Shown: in pieces, positions 16,187 to 24,107 of the stretch | How the letters are laid out: each line of letters begins with the position of its first letter | Numbering within the stretch: position 1 is the first letter of the stretch | Source of the DNA: Paragemmobacter straminiformis | GTDB taxonomy: Bacteria > Pseudomonadota > Alphaproteobacteria > Rhodobacterales > Rhodobacteraceae | Direction of reading: 5' to 3' | DNA: 64,000 bases | Assembly (NCBI RefSeq): GCF_014243445.1 | Contig: NZ_JACLQD010000003.1 | Coordinates: 310,001-374,000, forward strand | Position numbers and translations under genes: made by a program | Notes under the pieces: generated by a model | Seen by the model: the letters and a program-made list of their open reading frames with translations, nothing else | Databases searched by the model: none | Told to the model about the DNA's origin: nothing

Positions 16187-17197
16187 ATGAGCAAGGTGAA
16201 TGACGGCGCGGTGCCGATGGTCGAAGCATGGCGCGGGGGCATTCTGGAAAGCACCCACACCGGCCATGCGGTCATTTGTGACGAAACGGGGCAGATCGTG
16301 GAAAGCTGGGGCAATCCGCAAGCGGTGATCTTCCCGCGGTCGTCCTGCAAGATGATCCAGGCGCTTCCCCTGCTGGAAAGCGGCGCCGCAGATGCCGCCG
16401 GTCTGACGCCGCGCCAGCTTGCGCTGTCCTGTGCCAGCCACGAGGGGGCGGCGATCCACACCGAAGCGGTGGACCAGTGGCTTGCGGGGCTTGGCATGTC
16501 CGAGGCCGATCTGCGCTGCGGTTCGCATGATCCGCTTGACCGCGCGGCGCGCGAAGGGCTGACGCTGGCGCATGACAAGCCCTGCCAGTTGCACAACAAC
16601 TGCTCGGGCAAGCACGCCGGGTTCCTGACGCTGAACCGGCATTTGCGGGCAGGGTCGGAATATGTCGAGGTCGATCACCCCGTGCAAAGGGCGGCCAAGG
16701 CGGCGTTCGAGGAAACCACGGGCGAAACCAGCCCCGGTTACGGCATCGATGGCTGCTCTGCGCCGAACTTCGCCACATCCGTCCACGGTCTGGCGCGGTC
16801 GATGGCGGCCTTTGCCGCCGCGCGCGACACGGGCGATGCGCGGCAAAAGGCGATGCACCGTCTGGCAAGCGCAATGGCGATGCACCCCGAGATGGTCGCA
16901 GGCGAAGGGCGCGCCTGCACCGAGCTGATGCGGGCGATGGGCGGCAAGGTGGCGATCAAGACGGGGGCCGAGGCGGTCTTTGTGGCGATCATTCCCGAAC
17001 GCAAGATGGGCATCGCCCTCAAGATCACCGATGGCGGCACGCGCGGGTCCGAGGCGGCAATCGCGGGCCTTCTGGTCAGGCTGGGCGTGCTTAACGCGAA
17101 CCACCCTGCAACGCTGAAGCGGTTGAACGTGGTGCAGAAGAACTGGCGCGGGTTCGAGACCGGCACGGTCACCCTTGCCCCCGGTTTCGCGCAATAG
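16187..17197 (+). CDS. Thermolabile-type L-asparaginase (Rhizobium AnsA/ReAV family)
   Basis: The 336-residue protein belongs to the asparaginase II family known from Rhizobium etli, unrelated in fold to the E. coli enzymes. The Ser-x-x-Lys tandem expected for catalysis is Ser52-Lys55 (PRSSCKMIQ). The metal-site residues are Cys139 and Lys142 in NNCSGKHAGF, and a further cysteine lies in GIDGCSAPNF (Cys190). It would hydrolyse asparagine to aspartate and ammonia in the cytoplasm. The ATG at 16187 follows GAGGGGG. It stands alone between divergent and terminator-bounded neighbours. Related amidohydrolase activity on other substrates cannot be excluded. Confidence 0.85.
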   Translation: MSKVNDGAVPMVEAWRGGILESTHTGHAVICDETGQIVESWGNPQAVIFPRSSCKMIQALPLLESGAADAAGLTPRQLALSCASHEGAAIHTEAVDQWLAGLGMSEADLRCGSHDPLDRAAREGLTLAHDKPCQLHNNCSGKHAGFLTLNRHLRAGSEYVEVDHPVQRAAKAAFEETTGETSPGYGIDGCSAPNFATSVHGLARSMAAFAAARDTGDARQKAMHRLASAMAMHPEMVAGEGRACTELMRAMGGKVAIKTGAEAVFVAIIPERKMGIALKITDGGTRGSEAAIAGLLVRLGVLNANHPATLKRLNVVQKNWRGFETGTVTLAPGFAQ

Positions 17198-17205
17198 CCA
17201 AGGCA

Positions 17206-17240
17206 AAGCCCCCGCTGCGGCAAGCAACGGGGGCTTCTTT
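17206..17240 (+). terminator. Intrinsic terminator of the asparaginase gene
   Basis: AAGCCCCCG (17206-17214) pairs with CGGGGGCTT (17228-17236) and is followed by CTTT. It begins 9 nt after the stop. The rest of the gap to 17433 contains no gene that I can support. Confidence 0.75.
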
Positions 17241-17433
17241 GTCCGACCGCCCGGACCGGGCTTGATTTGGGGGCAGTTTCCGGCCCGAGCGGTCGTCTGA
17301 AGCCCTTTTGCCCTGCAAAGGGGGCCGAAATCGGGAAAGTTCGGGGTTTGTGTCGGGCCTTATCGCGGCATTTCGCGAACCCGCCGGTGCAGCGCGCGCT
17401 TGATTTGCCAAGGCAAGGGGGTAAGCTGGCCAT

Positions 17434-17778
17434 ATGACGGTCCAGACACCGACACCTTTCCCCATCCCGGCCCTGCCCGAGCAGGTTCATTTCGACCGGC
17501 AGGAGCTTTCCGCGATCCTGACGCTTTACGGTCGCATGGTGGCGCTTGGCGAATGGCGTGATTACGGGATTTCGGCCCTGCGCGAGGCGGCCGTTTTCTC
17601 GATCTTCCGGCGCACGGCCGAGAACCCGCTTTACCGGATCGAAAAGCGCCCCAAGCTGAAGTCACGGCAGGGGATGTATGCGGTCGTGGGCATGGACGGG
17701 CAGATCCTGCGGCGCGGGCATGACCTGCCGGCCGTATTGCGCGTGCTGGAAAAAAAGATGATCCGCCCGATCGACTAG
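17434..17778 (+). CDS. DUF2794 protein
   Basis: The 114-residue protein matches DUF2794, a small family largely confined to alphaproteobacteria. It has the conserved HFDRQELSAILTLYGRMVA at about residues 19-37, EWRDYGI, RTAENPLYRIEKRPKL and QGMYAVVGMDGQILRRG. It has no signal peptide or membrane segment, so it is probably cytoplasmic. Its function is unknown and the neighbours do not suggest one. It converges on the NlpC/P60 gene with 37 nt between stops. Confidence 0.85.
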   Translation: MTVQTPTPFPIPALPEQVHFDRQELSAILTLYGRMVALGEWRDYGISALREAAVFSIFRRTAENPLYRIEKRPKLKSRQGMYAVVGMDGQILRRGHDLPAVLRVLEKKMIRPID

Positions 17779-17815
17779 GCCGGCACTGTCAGGCCCGCCC
17801 TTCCGGTCAAAGCCG

Positions 17816-18634
17816 CTATGGCCGCCGCCGGGCCAGCACGGGCCGCCCCTCTTGCGCGATCACGCGGGCGATGCAGTCTGCGATACCCTCATAGGCGACC
17901 GACATGCTGTGCCCGTTGGCGTGGATCAGCCGGTCAGGACCGACGGCCATCGCCACATGGCCCTTCCAGAACAGAAGATCGCCGCGCTGCACGGGCGCGT
18001 CATCGGCCAGCGCGGTTCCGACGGATTGCTGCAAATCGCTGTCGCCGGGGCAGGCCTTGCCGCAGGCCGTCAGCGCCGCCTGGACGAGTCCGGAACAATC
18101 CAGCCCGAAGCGGCTGTTCCCGCCCCAGAGGTAAGGCGTGCCGATGAAAAGCTCGGCCACGGCGGCGGCATCGTCGAGGGGCTGGTCCAGCGGTCGCAGG
18201 TGCTTGGCCGGAATGAAGCCCTGCGGCGTGCGCGCGAATTTGCCGCCATCCTCGACCACCGTGACAAGGCTGCCAAGGGACAGGCTGGCCAGATCGCGCG
18301 CCTGCACCTTGGGCGCGTCGTAAAGATGGGTTGCCGGGGCGGTCACGCGGTGGGTCGGGGATGCAAGGGGGCCAAGCGCGGTCTCGGGCAGGTAGCCGCA
18401 ATAGCCGTCTTTGGCGGCCTGCACAAAGGCCCAGCCCTTGTGGCGGTCGATCACCGTCACCGCCTCGCCCCACAGAACCTGCCGGTCGCGCGTGCCCTCG
18501 GGCTGGTTCAGCAGGTCGGTCACCGGGGCGATCAGGCTTGCCGCCTCGCCCGTGGTGAAGCGACCGGCTTCGACCTTGCCTTGCAGCAGCGTCAGCGCGG
18601 CGCGGGCGTTCGCGGGGGTCAGGCGGCGGTCCAT
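17816..18634 (-). CDS. NlpC/P60 (C40) peptidoglycan peptidase with SH3-like domains
   Basis: The 272-residue protein carries SH3b-like segments at about residues 45-150 and a C-terminal C40 domain. The catalytic cysteine is in SRFGLDCSGLVQAAL and the histidine in WKGHVAMAVG; LIHANGHSM continues the domain. It resembles dipeptidyl-peptidase VI enzymes that trim murein tripeptides or tetrapeptides. No signal peptide is visible, which favours cytoplasmic recycling of muropeptides. Its ATG overlaps the stop of the aminopeptidase by one base (TGATG read on the minus strand), so the pair forms a coupled unit suited to complete peptide breakdown. Confidence 0.88.
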   Translation of the reverse strand: MDRRLTPANARAALTLLQGKVEAGRFTTGEAASLIAPVTDLLNQPEGTRDRQVLWGEAVTVIDRHKGWAFVQAAKDGYCGYLPETALGPLASPTHRVTAPATHLYDAPKVQARDLASLSLGSLVTVVEDGGKFARTPQGFIPAKHLRPLDQPLDDAAAVAELFIGTPYLWGGNSRFGLDCSGLVQAALTACGKACPGDSDLQQSVGTALADDAPVQRGDLLFWKGHVAMAVGPDRLIHANGHSMSVAYEGIADCIARVIAQEGRPVLARRRP

Positions 18635-20022
18635 CACAGCCCCAGCATCGCCGGAAGGGCCAGCAGAAGGGCGCGCGCGCCCTGACCCACGCCGCCTTTG
18701 GGCCGCGCGGGCGCGTCCGAGGGGGTGTGACCGTAGATGTCGAAATGCATGTAGCGGGGATTGTCGACGAAGCGGCGCAGGAACAGAGCGGCGGTGACCG
18801 ACCCTGCAAAGCCGAAACCGGGCGCGTTGTCGAGATCGGCGATCCCCGGTTCGATGACGCTTTCATAGGCGTCGTGAAAGGGCATGCGCCAGACCGGATC
18901 GAAGCCCGCTTGCGCGCCACCTTCCAGCGCCGTGACCATGCGGGCGTCATCGCTGTAATAGGGCGCAAGGTCCGGCCCCACGGCGACCCGTGCCGCCCCC
19001 GTCAGCGTCGCCATCGAGATGACCAGATCGCTCGCCTCCTCGGTCGCGTAGGCAAGCGCATCGGCCAGCACAAGGCGTCCTTCGGCGTCGGTATCGTTCA
19101 CCTCGACCGTCAGCCCCTTGCGCGAGGTGAGGATGTCCTTGGGTTTCAGCGCATTGCCGGAAATGACGTTCTCGACGGCAGGGATCAGCACGCGCAGGCG
19201 GAGCGGCAGGTTCAGCCGCATCACCATCAGCGCAAGGCCCATCACCGTGGCAGCCCCGCCCATGTCCTTTTTCATCAGCGACATGCCCGAGGACGGCTTG
19301 ATGTTCAGCCCGCCCGTATCGAAGCAGACCCCTTTGCCGACCAGCGTGACCAACGGCCCCTTTTCGCCCCAGCGCATATCAAGCAGCCGCGGCGCGCGGG
19401 GCGAGGCCCGGCCCACGGCATGGATCATCGGGAAGTTTCTGGCCAACAGATCCTCGCCGCGGATCACCGTCACATCGGCGACGAAGCGGTCGGCCAGATC
19501 GCAAAGCGTGGCTTCCAGCTCGGCGGGGCCAAGGTCGGCTGCGGGGGTGTTGATCAGGTCGCGGGTCAGAAACTCGCCCTCGGCCATCGCGGTCAGCAGC
19601 GCCGCATCGCAGCCTTCGGGGCATTTCAGAAGGGCCGGTTGCGGCACCTTGGCGCCGGGGCGGTAGTAATCGAAACGGTACTGCGCCAATAGCCAGCCCA
19701 AGGCGATTTCGGTCTTTTCGGCGACACCGAGGCTGCCTTCCAGATGCCACGCGCCTGCGGGCAGGCTGGCCGCGACCTTGGCAATGCCAAAGCGCGTGCG
19801 GCGGCGTGTCCTGGCCGTGCCGAAGCCCACCACGGCCTCGCCCACGGTTCCGTCTTCGGCCGGGATCAGCCGCAGGTCGCCAAGCGCCCCTTCGAAGCCT
19901 GTCGCGGCAAGCCAGTTGCGCATCGCCTCGGGCAGGCTTTCGCGAAAGCTGTCGAGGGCGTCTGCCCCCACGACATGCAGGGGGCGTGACGGGGCGTTAG
20001 GCTCGGCAAAGGCAGGGGTCAT
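18634..20022 (-). CDS. M17 leucyl aminopeptidase family protein
   Basis: The 462-residue protein has the M17 metalloaminopeptidase catalytic domain in its C-terminal half: VGKGVCFDTGGLNIKP, MKKDMGGAATVMGLA with a metal lysine and aspartate, and VNDTDAEGRLVLADAL, the family signature. It removes N-terminal residues from peptides using two metal ions in the cytoplasm. The N-terminal part is less conserved. I chose the ATG at 20022; 40 more upstream codons are open but their composition is unlike a protein start. It precedes and is coupled to the NlpC/P60 gene. M17 members in this clade are often annotated pepA- or pepB-like; I do not assign one. Confidence 0.9.
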   Translation of the reverse strand: MTPAFAEPNAPSRPLHVVGADALDSFRESLPEAMRNWLAATGFEGALGDLRLIPAEDGTVGEAVVGFGTARTRRRTRFGIAKVAASLPAGAWHLEGSLGVAEKTEIALGWLLAQYRFDYYRPGAKVPQPALLKCPEGCDAALLTAMAEGEFLTRDLINTPAADLGPAELEATLCDLADRFVADVTVIRGEDLLARNFPMIHAVGRASPRAPRLLDMRWGEKGPLVTLVGKGVCFDTGGLNIKPSSGMSLMKKDMGGAATVMGLALMVMRLNLPLRLRVLIPAVENVISGNALKPKDILTSRKGLTVEVNDTDAEGRLVLADALAYATEEASDLVISMATLTGAARVAVGPDLAPYYSDDARMVTALEGGAQAGFDPVWRMPFHDAYESVIEPGIADLDNAPGFGFAGSVTAALFLRRFVDNPRYMHFDIYGHTPSDAPARPKGGVGQGARALLLALPAMLGL

Positions 20023-20089
20023 GGCACAGGTCCGGCACAGGGGGTTATGGTCCCCAAGCCTACCTGACACACCGACCCCCGCAAGGCCC

Positions 20090-20467
20090 TTAAGCGCCTG
20101 CCGTGACCTGACAGGACAACTCGTCCAGCGAACCGCCGGCAACGCGCATCAGCCGCGCGCAGACGGCGGCAAAGGCGGTCGGGTCGCCATCGCAGCGGCG
20201 CAGATCGCCCGCGACGCCGGCCAGACTGATCAGCCCAAGGCCAAGCGCCTGTTTTTGCAAGCGCCGCGACTGCCATTGCAGATCGCGCATGTCATGCCTG
20301 CGGACTTGCGTGGCAAGGGTCGAGATGGAAAGCGCAAGTTCATCGACCGCCCGCGCGAGCACGCGTTCGGCGCTGACCGGACCAAGCCGGTCGTAAAGGT
20401 CGCGGATCGCCCGTGTATCCTCGCGCACCAGTTCGCGCGGGCACAGGGCAACGACAGCCGTTGTCAT
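20090..20467 (-). CDS. Uncharacterised 125-residue protein, possibly a degenerate Hpt-like helical bundle
   Basis: From the ATG at 20467 (MTTAVVALCPRELVRED) the protein is mostly predicted helix. The stretch SRRLQKQALGLGLISLAGVAGDL has the spacing of the core helices of histidine phosphotransfer domains, but the phospho-accepting histidine and the K-G-x-S motif are absent. I do not recognise a family with confidence. It lies 67 nt upstream of the aminopeptidase on the same strand and is divergent from carbonic anhydrase, so it may share the aminopeptidase transcript. A longer frame to 20545 is open but would overlap the carbonic anhydrase promoter. Confidence 0.6.
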   Translation of the reverse strand: MTTAVVALCPRELVREDTRAIRDLYDRLGPVSAERVLARAVDELALSISTLATQVRRHDMRDLQWQSRRLQKQALGLGLISLAGVAGDLRRCDGDPTAFAAVCARLMRVAGGSLDELSCQVTAGA

Positions 20468-20612
20468 GGCACACCCCAAGATATCCCTACCCCCGTCCGA
20501 CAGCATGTTTCGTGCCACTGAAGAAAAGGTTGCGCTGCTCCGCAATAAAGGCTCGAATTTTCCTGACCATCGGCCTAGGAAGGCCCACGGAACGAAGAAG
20601 CAAGGAGACGTT

Positions 20613-21263
20613 ATGCTTCAGGCCCGCCCCCTTCCCGCCTATCTGATCCAGCGATTTCAAGGCTGGAAGGCCACGACCTATCAGGACAACAAGGCGTGGT
20701 ACCGCCGCCTTGCGGAAAGCGGGCAGCATCCGCGGGCGATGGTGATTTCCTGCTGCGACAGCCGCGTGCATGTCACCTCGATCTTCGGCGCCGATGAAGG
20801 AGAGTTCTTCATCCACCGCAATGTGGCCAACCTTGTCCCGCCCTATAACCCCGATGGCGAATATCACGGCACCTCGGCGGCCGTGGAATATGCTGTCACC
20901 TCGCTGGGTGTGGCGCATATCGTGGTGCTGGGGCATTCCAACTGCGGCGGCGTGCGGGGCTGTCATGACATGTGTTCCGGCCATGCGCCGCAGCTCGAGG
21001 AAAAGTCGAGTTTCGTCGGCCGCTGGATGGACATTCTGCGCCCCGGATTCCACCGTGTCGCGCATTTGCCCGAAGACGAGCGGCCGCGCGCGCTGGAAAA
21101 AGAGGCTGTGCTGGTCAGTCTGGAAAATCTGATGACTTTCCCCTTTGTCAGCGCCGCCGTCGAAGAGGAACGGCTGACGCTGCATGGTCTGTGGACCGAT
21201 ACCGGGGCGGGGGGACTCGAGCAGTACGATCCGGCTCGAAACGGGTTCGTCTTGGTCGGCTGA
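20613..21263 (+). CDS. beta-Carbonic anhydrase
   Basis: The 216-residue enzyme interconverts CO2 and bicarbonate. The zinc site of the beta class is complete: Cys47-x-Asp49-x-Arg51 in SCCDSRVHV, and His108 with Cys111 in LGHSNCGGV. FIHRNVANLVPPY is also typical. The ATG at 20613 has a strong AAGGAG five bases upstream; the longer open frame from 20466 would add 49 residues not found in the family and would run through the divergent promoter. It is likely to supply bicarbonate for biotin-dependent carboxylases. It is followed by a hairpin shared with the convergent small gene. Confidence 0.95.
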   Translation: MLQARPLPAYLIQRFQGWKATTYQDNKAWYRRLAESGQHPRAMVISCCDSRVHVTSIFGADEGEFFIHRNVANLVPPYNPDGEYHGTSAAVEYAVTSLGVAHIVVLGHSNCGGVRGCHDMCSGHAPQLEEKSSFVGRWMDILRPGFHRVAHLPEDERPRALEKEAVLVSLENLMTFPFVSAAVEEERLTLHGLWTDTGAGGLEQYDPARNGFVLVG

Positions 21264-21270
21264 ACCGACA

Positions 21271-21292
21271 GCCCTGCCCGTTCGGGCGGGGC
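21271..21292. terminator. Hairpin between convergent carbonic anhydrase and small gene
   Basis: GCCCTGCCC (21271-21279) pairs with GGGCGGGGC (21284-21292) over a 4-nt loop, with one G-U pair. It lies 8 nt beyond both convergent stops, so it can serve either strand, though there is no clear T-tract. Confidence 0.55.
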
Positions 21293-21299
21293 GCAAACC

Positions 21300-21578
21300 T
21301 CAGGCGGCGAGGGCTTGCGGGCGACGACCGGCGTGGCGCGCGGTGATTTCGGCGGCGCTGCGGTTGTGAACTTCGAATTCGTTGCGGAACAGGTCCTGCA
21401 GCTCGCTGCGGGTCAGGCTTTCGGCTTCGCAGCAGGCGTTGGCAGCGGTGCGGCGCGCGAAGATCGTGGTGGCGAAGTTCTTGAACATTTGCATTTCCCC
21501 CGAAATCAGTTCGTTGACCATTGATGCATCGAAAGGTGGCAGCATCTCAATCAGACCTAGGTTTTTTTGGGCGTTCAT
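21300..21578 (-). CDS. Uncharacterised 92-residue protein
   Basis: Starting at the ATG at 21578 (MNAQKNLGLIEMLPPFD) the protein is amphipathic and alpha-helical: MVNELISGEMQMFKNF, then RRTAANACCEAESLTRSELQDLFRNEFEVHNRSAAEITARH. It contains paired cysteines (ACCEAE). The frame is kept for 92 codons with normal codon use, but I recognise no family. It is flanked by terminator-like hairpins on both sides, so it is probably a single-gene unit. An ATG twelve codons upstream is possible; the ribosome-binding site is weak for both. Confidence 0.55.
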   Translation of the reverse strand: MNAQKNLGLIEMLPPFDASMVNELISGEMQMFKNFATTIFARRTAANACCEAESLTRSELQDLFRNEFEVHNRSAAEITARHAGRRPQALAA

Positions 21579-21745
21579 AGCGGTAAGCCCCATGCGGAGG
21601 TATGGGTCCGGCAACGACCTTGTGTCGTGCGGCCAAGCCCGATGTCTGCCGGATTTTGGCCGAACAATGGCCTTCCTGCGTCGGACCGTGGCCCAAGATG
21701 GGCTTTCCTTGGCCCGATTCCCTTACCGGGGCGGGGGCCGGGAAT

Positions 21746-21776
21746 CAAAAAACCCCGCCGTTTCGGGCGGGGTTTT
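21746..21776 (-). terminator. Intrinsic terminator of asd
   Basis: AACCCCGCC (minus strand 21774-21766) pairs with GGCGGGGTT (21759-21751) and runs into a T-tract (complement of 21746-21752). It lies about 20 nt past the asd stop. T residues on the other side would let it work in both directions. Confidence 0.85.
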
Positions 21777-21796
21777 CCGGGGCCGCAGGGGGTTGG

Positions 21797-22819
21797 TCAG
21801 CCCTTTTTCAGGCAGCGGTTGCCCAGCACTTCGGCGATCTGCACCGCGTTCAGCGCAGCGCCCTTGCGCAGGTTGTCCGACACGCACCACAGCGACAGGC
21901 CGTTTTCGACCGTCGAGTCCTGACGGACGCGGCTGATATAGGTGGCATAGTCACCCACGCATTCGACCGGCGTGATGTAGCCACCCGGCTCGCGCTTGTC
22001 GACGAGCAGCACGCCCGGAGCCTCGCGCAGGATGTCTTGCGCTTCCTGCCAGTCGAGGAAATCCTCGAACTCGATGTTGATGGCTTCCGAATGGCCGACA
22101 AAGACCGGAACGCGCACGCAGGTCGCGGTGACCTTGATGTTCTTGTCGAGGATCTTCTTCGTCTCGGCGACCATCTTCCATTCTTCCTTGGTCGAACCGT
22201 CGTCGAGGAACACGTCGATCTGCGGAATCACGTTGAAGGCGATCTGCTTGGTGAATTTCTTGGGCGCGACTTCCTGACCGGGGACATACATGCCCTTGGT
22301 CTGGTCCCACAGCTCGTCGATGCCTTCCTTGCCCGCGCCGGAAACCGACTGGTAGGTGGCCACGACCACGCGCTTGATGCGGGCGCGGTCATGCAGCGGT
22401 TTCAGGGCAACCACCATCTGCGCGGTCGAGCAGTTGGGGTTCGCGATGATCATCTTGTTCTTGTACATCTCGATCGCGTCGGCGTTGACCTCGGGCACGA
22501 TCAGCGGGATCGCGGGGTCGTAACGGTAGAGCGACGAGTTGTCGATCACGACGCAGCCAGCCGCGGCGGCCTTGGGCGCGTAGATCTTGGTGGCTTCCGA
22601 ACCCACGGCAAAGAGCGCGATGTCCCAGCCGGTGAAATCGAAGGTGTCGAGGTCTTTGGTCTTGAGAGTCTTTTCCCCGAAGCTGACTTCGGTGCCGAGC
22701 GATTTGCGCGACGCAAGCGCCACGATCTCGTCCACCGGAAACTCGCGCTCGGCGAGGATGTTCAGCATTTCGCGGCCCACGTTGCCCGTGGCACCCGCGA
22801 CGACGACCTTATAGCCCAT
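21797..22819 (-). CDS. asd: Aspartate-semialdehyde dehydrogenase
   Basis: The 340-residue enzyme reduces aspartyl phosphate to aspartate semialdehyde for lysine, threonine, methionine and diaminopimelate synthesis. It begins MGYKVVVAGATGNVGREML (NADP Rossmann motif), has catalytic Cys130 in NPNCSTAQM, and YQSVSGAGKEGIDEL plus the GHSEAINIEF histidine region. GGAG lies 7 nt before the ATG at 22819. An in-frame extension reaching 23053 would overlap the end of the MFS gene and its terminator, so I reject it. It is flanked by terminators on both sides and is therefore probably monocistronic. Confidence 0.96.
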   Translation of the reverse strand: MGYKVVVAGATGNVGREMLNILAEREFPVDEIVALASRKSLGTEVSFGEKTLKTKDLDTFDFTGWDIALFAVGSEATKIYAPKAAAAGCVVIDNSSLYRYDPAIPLIVPEVNADAIEMYKNKMIIANPNCSTAQMVVALKPLHDRARIKRVVVATYQSVSGAGKEGIDELWDQTKGMYVPGQEVAPKKFTKQIAFNVIPQIDVFLDDGSTKEEWKMVAETKKILDKNIKVTATCVRVPVFVGHSEAINIEFEDFLDWQEAQDILREAPGVLLVDKREPGGYITPVECVGDYATYISRVRQDSTVENGLSLWCVSDNLRKGAALNAVQIAEVLGNRCLKKG

Positions 22820-22830
22820 CGGGGTTCTCC

Positions 22831-22855
22831 TAAAAACGTCCCCCATGCGGGGACG
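22831..22855 (-). terminator. Terminator of the MFS transporter pair
   Basis: On the minus strand CGTCCCC (22855-22849) pairs with GGGGACG (22843-22837), followed by TTTTTA. It lies about 60 nt past the MFS stop and just upstream of asd, separating the two units. Confidence 0.7.
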
Positions 22856-22916
22856 GGGCCTGTTAGCCGATGTGTTTCGTCGGGAAAAGCGGATTCCGAC
22901 GCCGGGGCGAAATGCG

Positions 22917-24089
22917 TCAGTCGGTGCGGTCGCGCGACAGGGTGTAGAAGGCCAGCCCAAGGACCAGCGCAATGGCGAAAAAGCCGAAGATCGCCTGATA
23001 GGGAGCCGCCGCCGTTGCCCTGTCCGTTGCGGCGTGCAGCCGTCCGGTGACAACCTGCGCCAAGCCGACGGCGGCGATGCCGAAAAGGTTGAGCAGCGTC
23101 ACCCCCCGCCCGATCAGATGCGGCGGAAAGAACGCCCGCCCGTGCGCGATGACCATGCCGAAGGACGAACCGAAGAAACCGACGGCGGCGAACAGCGCCA
23201 AGGCCGTGGTGGCGCCTGCATGCGGAAGCCACCACAGCGCCAAAAGACAAAGCGCCACGATCATGTTGCCGCCGAAGATCAGCCATTTGCGGGTGCCGAG
23301 CAGCCGCTCGAGCGGACCATAGGCAAAATTGCCCGCCACCATCGCCAGCCCCATCACCAGCGTCGCCTGCCCGATGCGGCCTGAATCGGCGTTGAAGACA
23401 TCGGCGAAATAGGGGCCGACCCACAGCCCGCGCAGACCCGCCGCAGGGGCATAGCAGACCACCATCATCACCAGCACGGGCCAGAGCGCGGGCATTTTCA
23501 GCAGATCGAAAAGCGAGCCCTTGGCATCGTGGACCACCCGTTCCGGGTCGCGCACCAGAAGGGCGATGCCTGCCGCGACGGCCAGTGTCAGCGCCGCCAT
23601 CGCCCAAAGCGTCCCGCGCCAGCCGAAGGCCGCGACCGCCGCTGACAGGGGCAGCGAAGCCGCGACGTTGCCGAGCGAGCCGAAGCCGATCATCGCACCC
23701 GCCAGCGTGCCGAAGACGGCGGCGGAATAGGTGCGCGCAAAGATGTAATAGGCGGCCATCAGAACCGGCGCGCAACCCGCCCCGATCAGCACCATCGCCA
23801 GCCCGAGTGCCACCGGCCCCTGCGCCATCGCAAAGATCGTCGCCCCGCCGCCACCTCCAAGCGCCAGCAGAACCGCGGTCGTCCGGCGCGGGCCGATGCT
23901 GTCGAGCGCCCGACCGACGGGGAGCTGCATCAGGGCAAAGGCAAGAAACCACAGCCCCGAAGCGGTGGCGAGGTCTTCGGCACTCGCCCCGAGTTCGGTT
24001 TTCAGGACAGGCGACAGCACCGCCAGAAACGCGCGGTAGAACTGCGACAGGACATAGGCGCAGACAAGACTTGCGATGCCGATCTTCAT
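22917..24089 (-). CDS. MFS transporter (12-helix), substrate unknown
   Basis: The 390-residue membrane protein has about twelve hydrophobic segments and the MFS loop-2/3 pattern LPVGRALDSIGPRRTTAV. It is compact, with a central loop of the ERVVHDAKGSLFDLL type. Its closest visible resemblance is to general sugar/drug MFS carriers; the substrate cannot be read. It begins 18 nt after the stop of another MFS gene and must share its transcript. Two different MFS proteins in one unit may mean import and export of related compounds, or a heteromeric arrangement, but this is inference. Confidence 0.85.
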   Translation of the reverse strand: MKIGIASLVCAYVLSQFYRAFLAVLSPVLKTELGASAEDLATASGLWFLAFALMQLPVGRALDSIGPRRTTAVLLALGGGGGATIFAMAQGPVALGLAMVLIGAGCAPVLMAAYYIFARTYSAAVFGTLAGAMIGFGSLGNVAASLPLSAAVAAFGWRGTLWAMAALTLAVAAGIALLVRDPERVVHDAKGSLFDLLKMPALWPVLVMMVVCYAPAAGLRGLWVGPYFADVFNADSGRIGQATLVMGLAMVAGNFAYGPLERLLGTRKWLIFGGNMIVALCLLALWWLPHAGATTALALFAAVGFFGSSFGMVIAHGRAFFPPHLIGRGVTLLNLFGIAAVGLAQVVTGRLHAATDRATAAAPYQAIFGFFAIALVLGLAFYTLSRDRTD

Positions 24090-24107
24090 GGTCCGCTGTC
24101 GGGTGCG

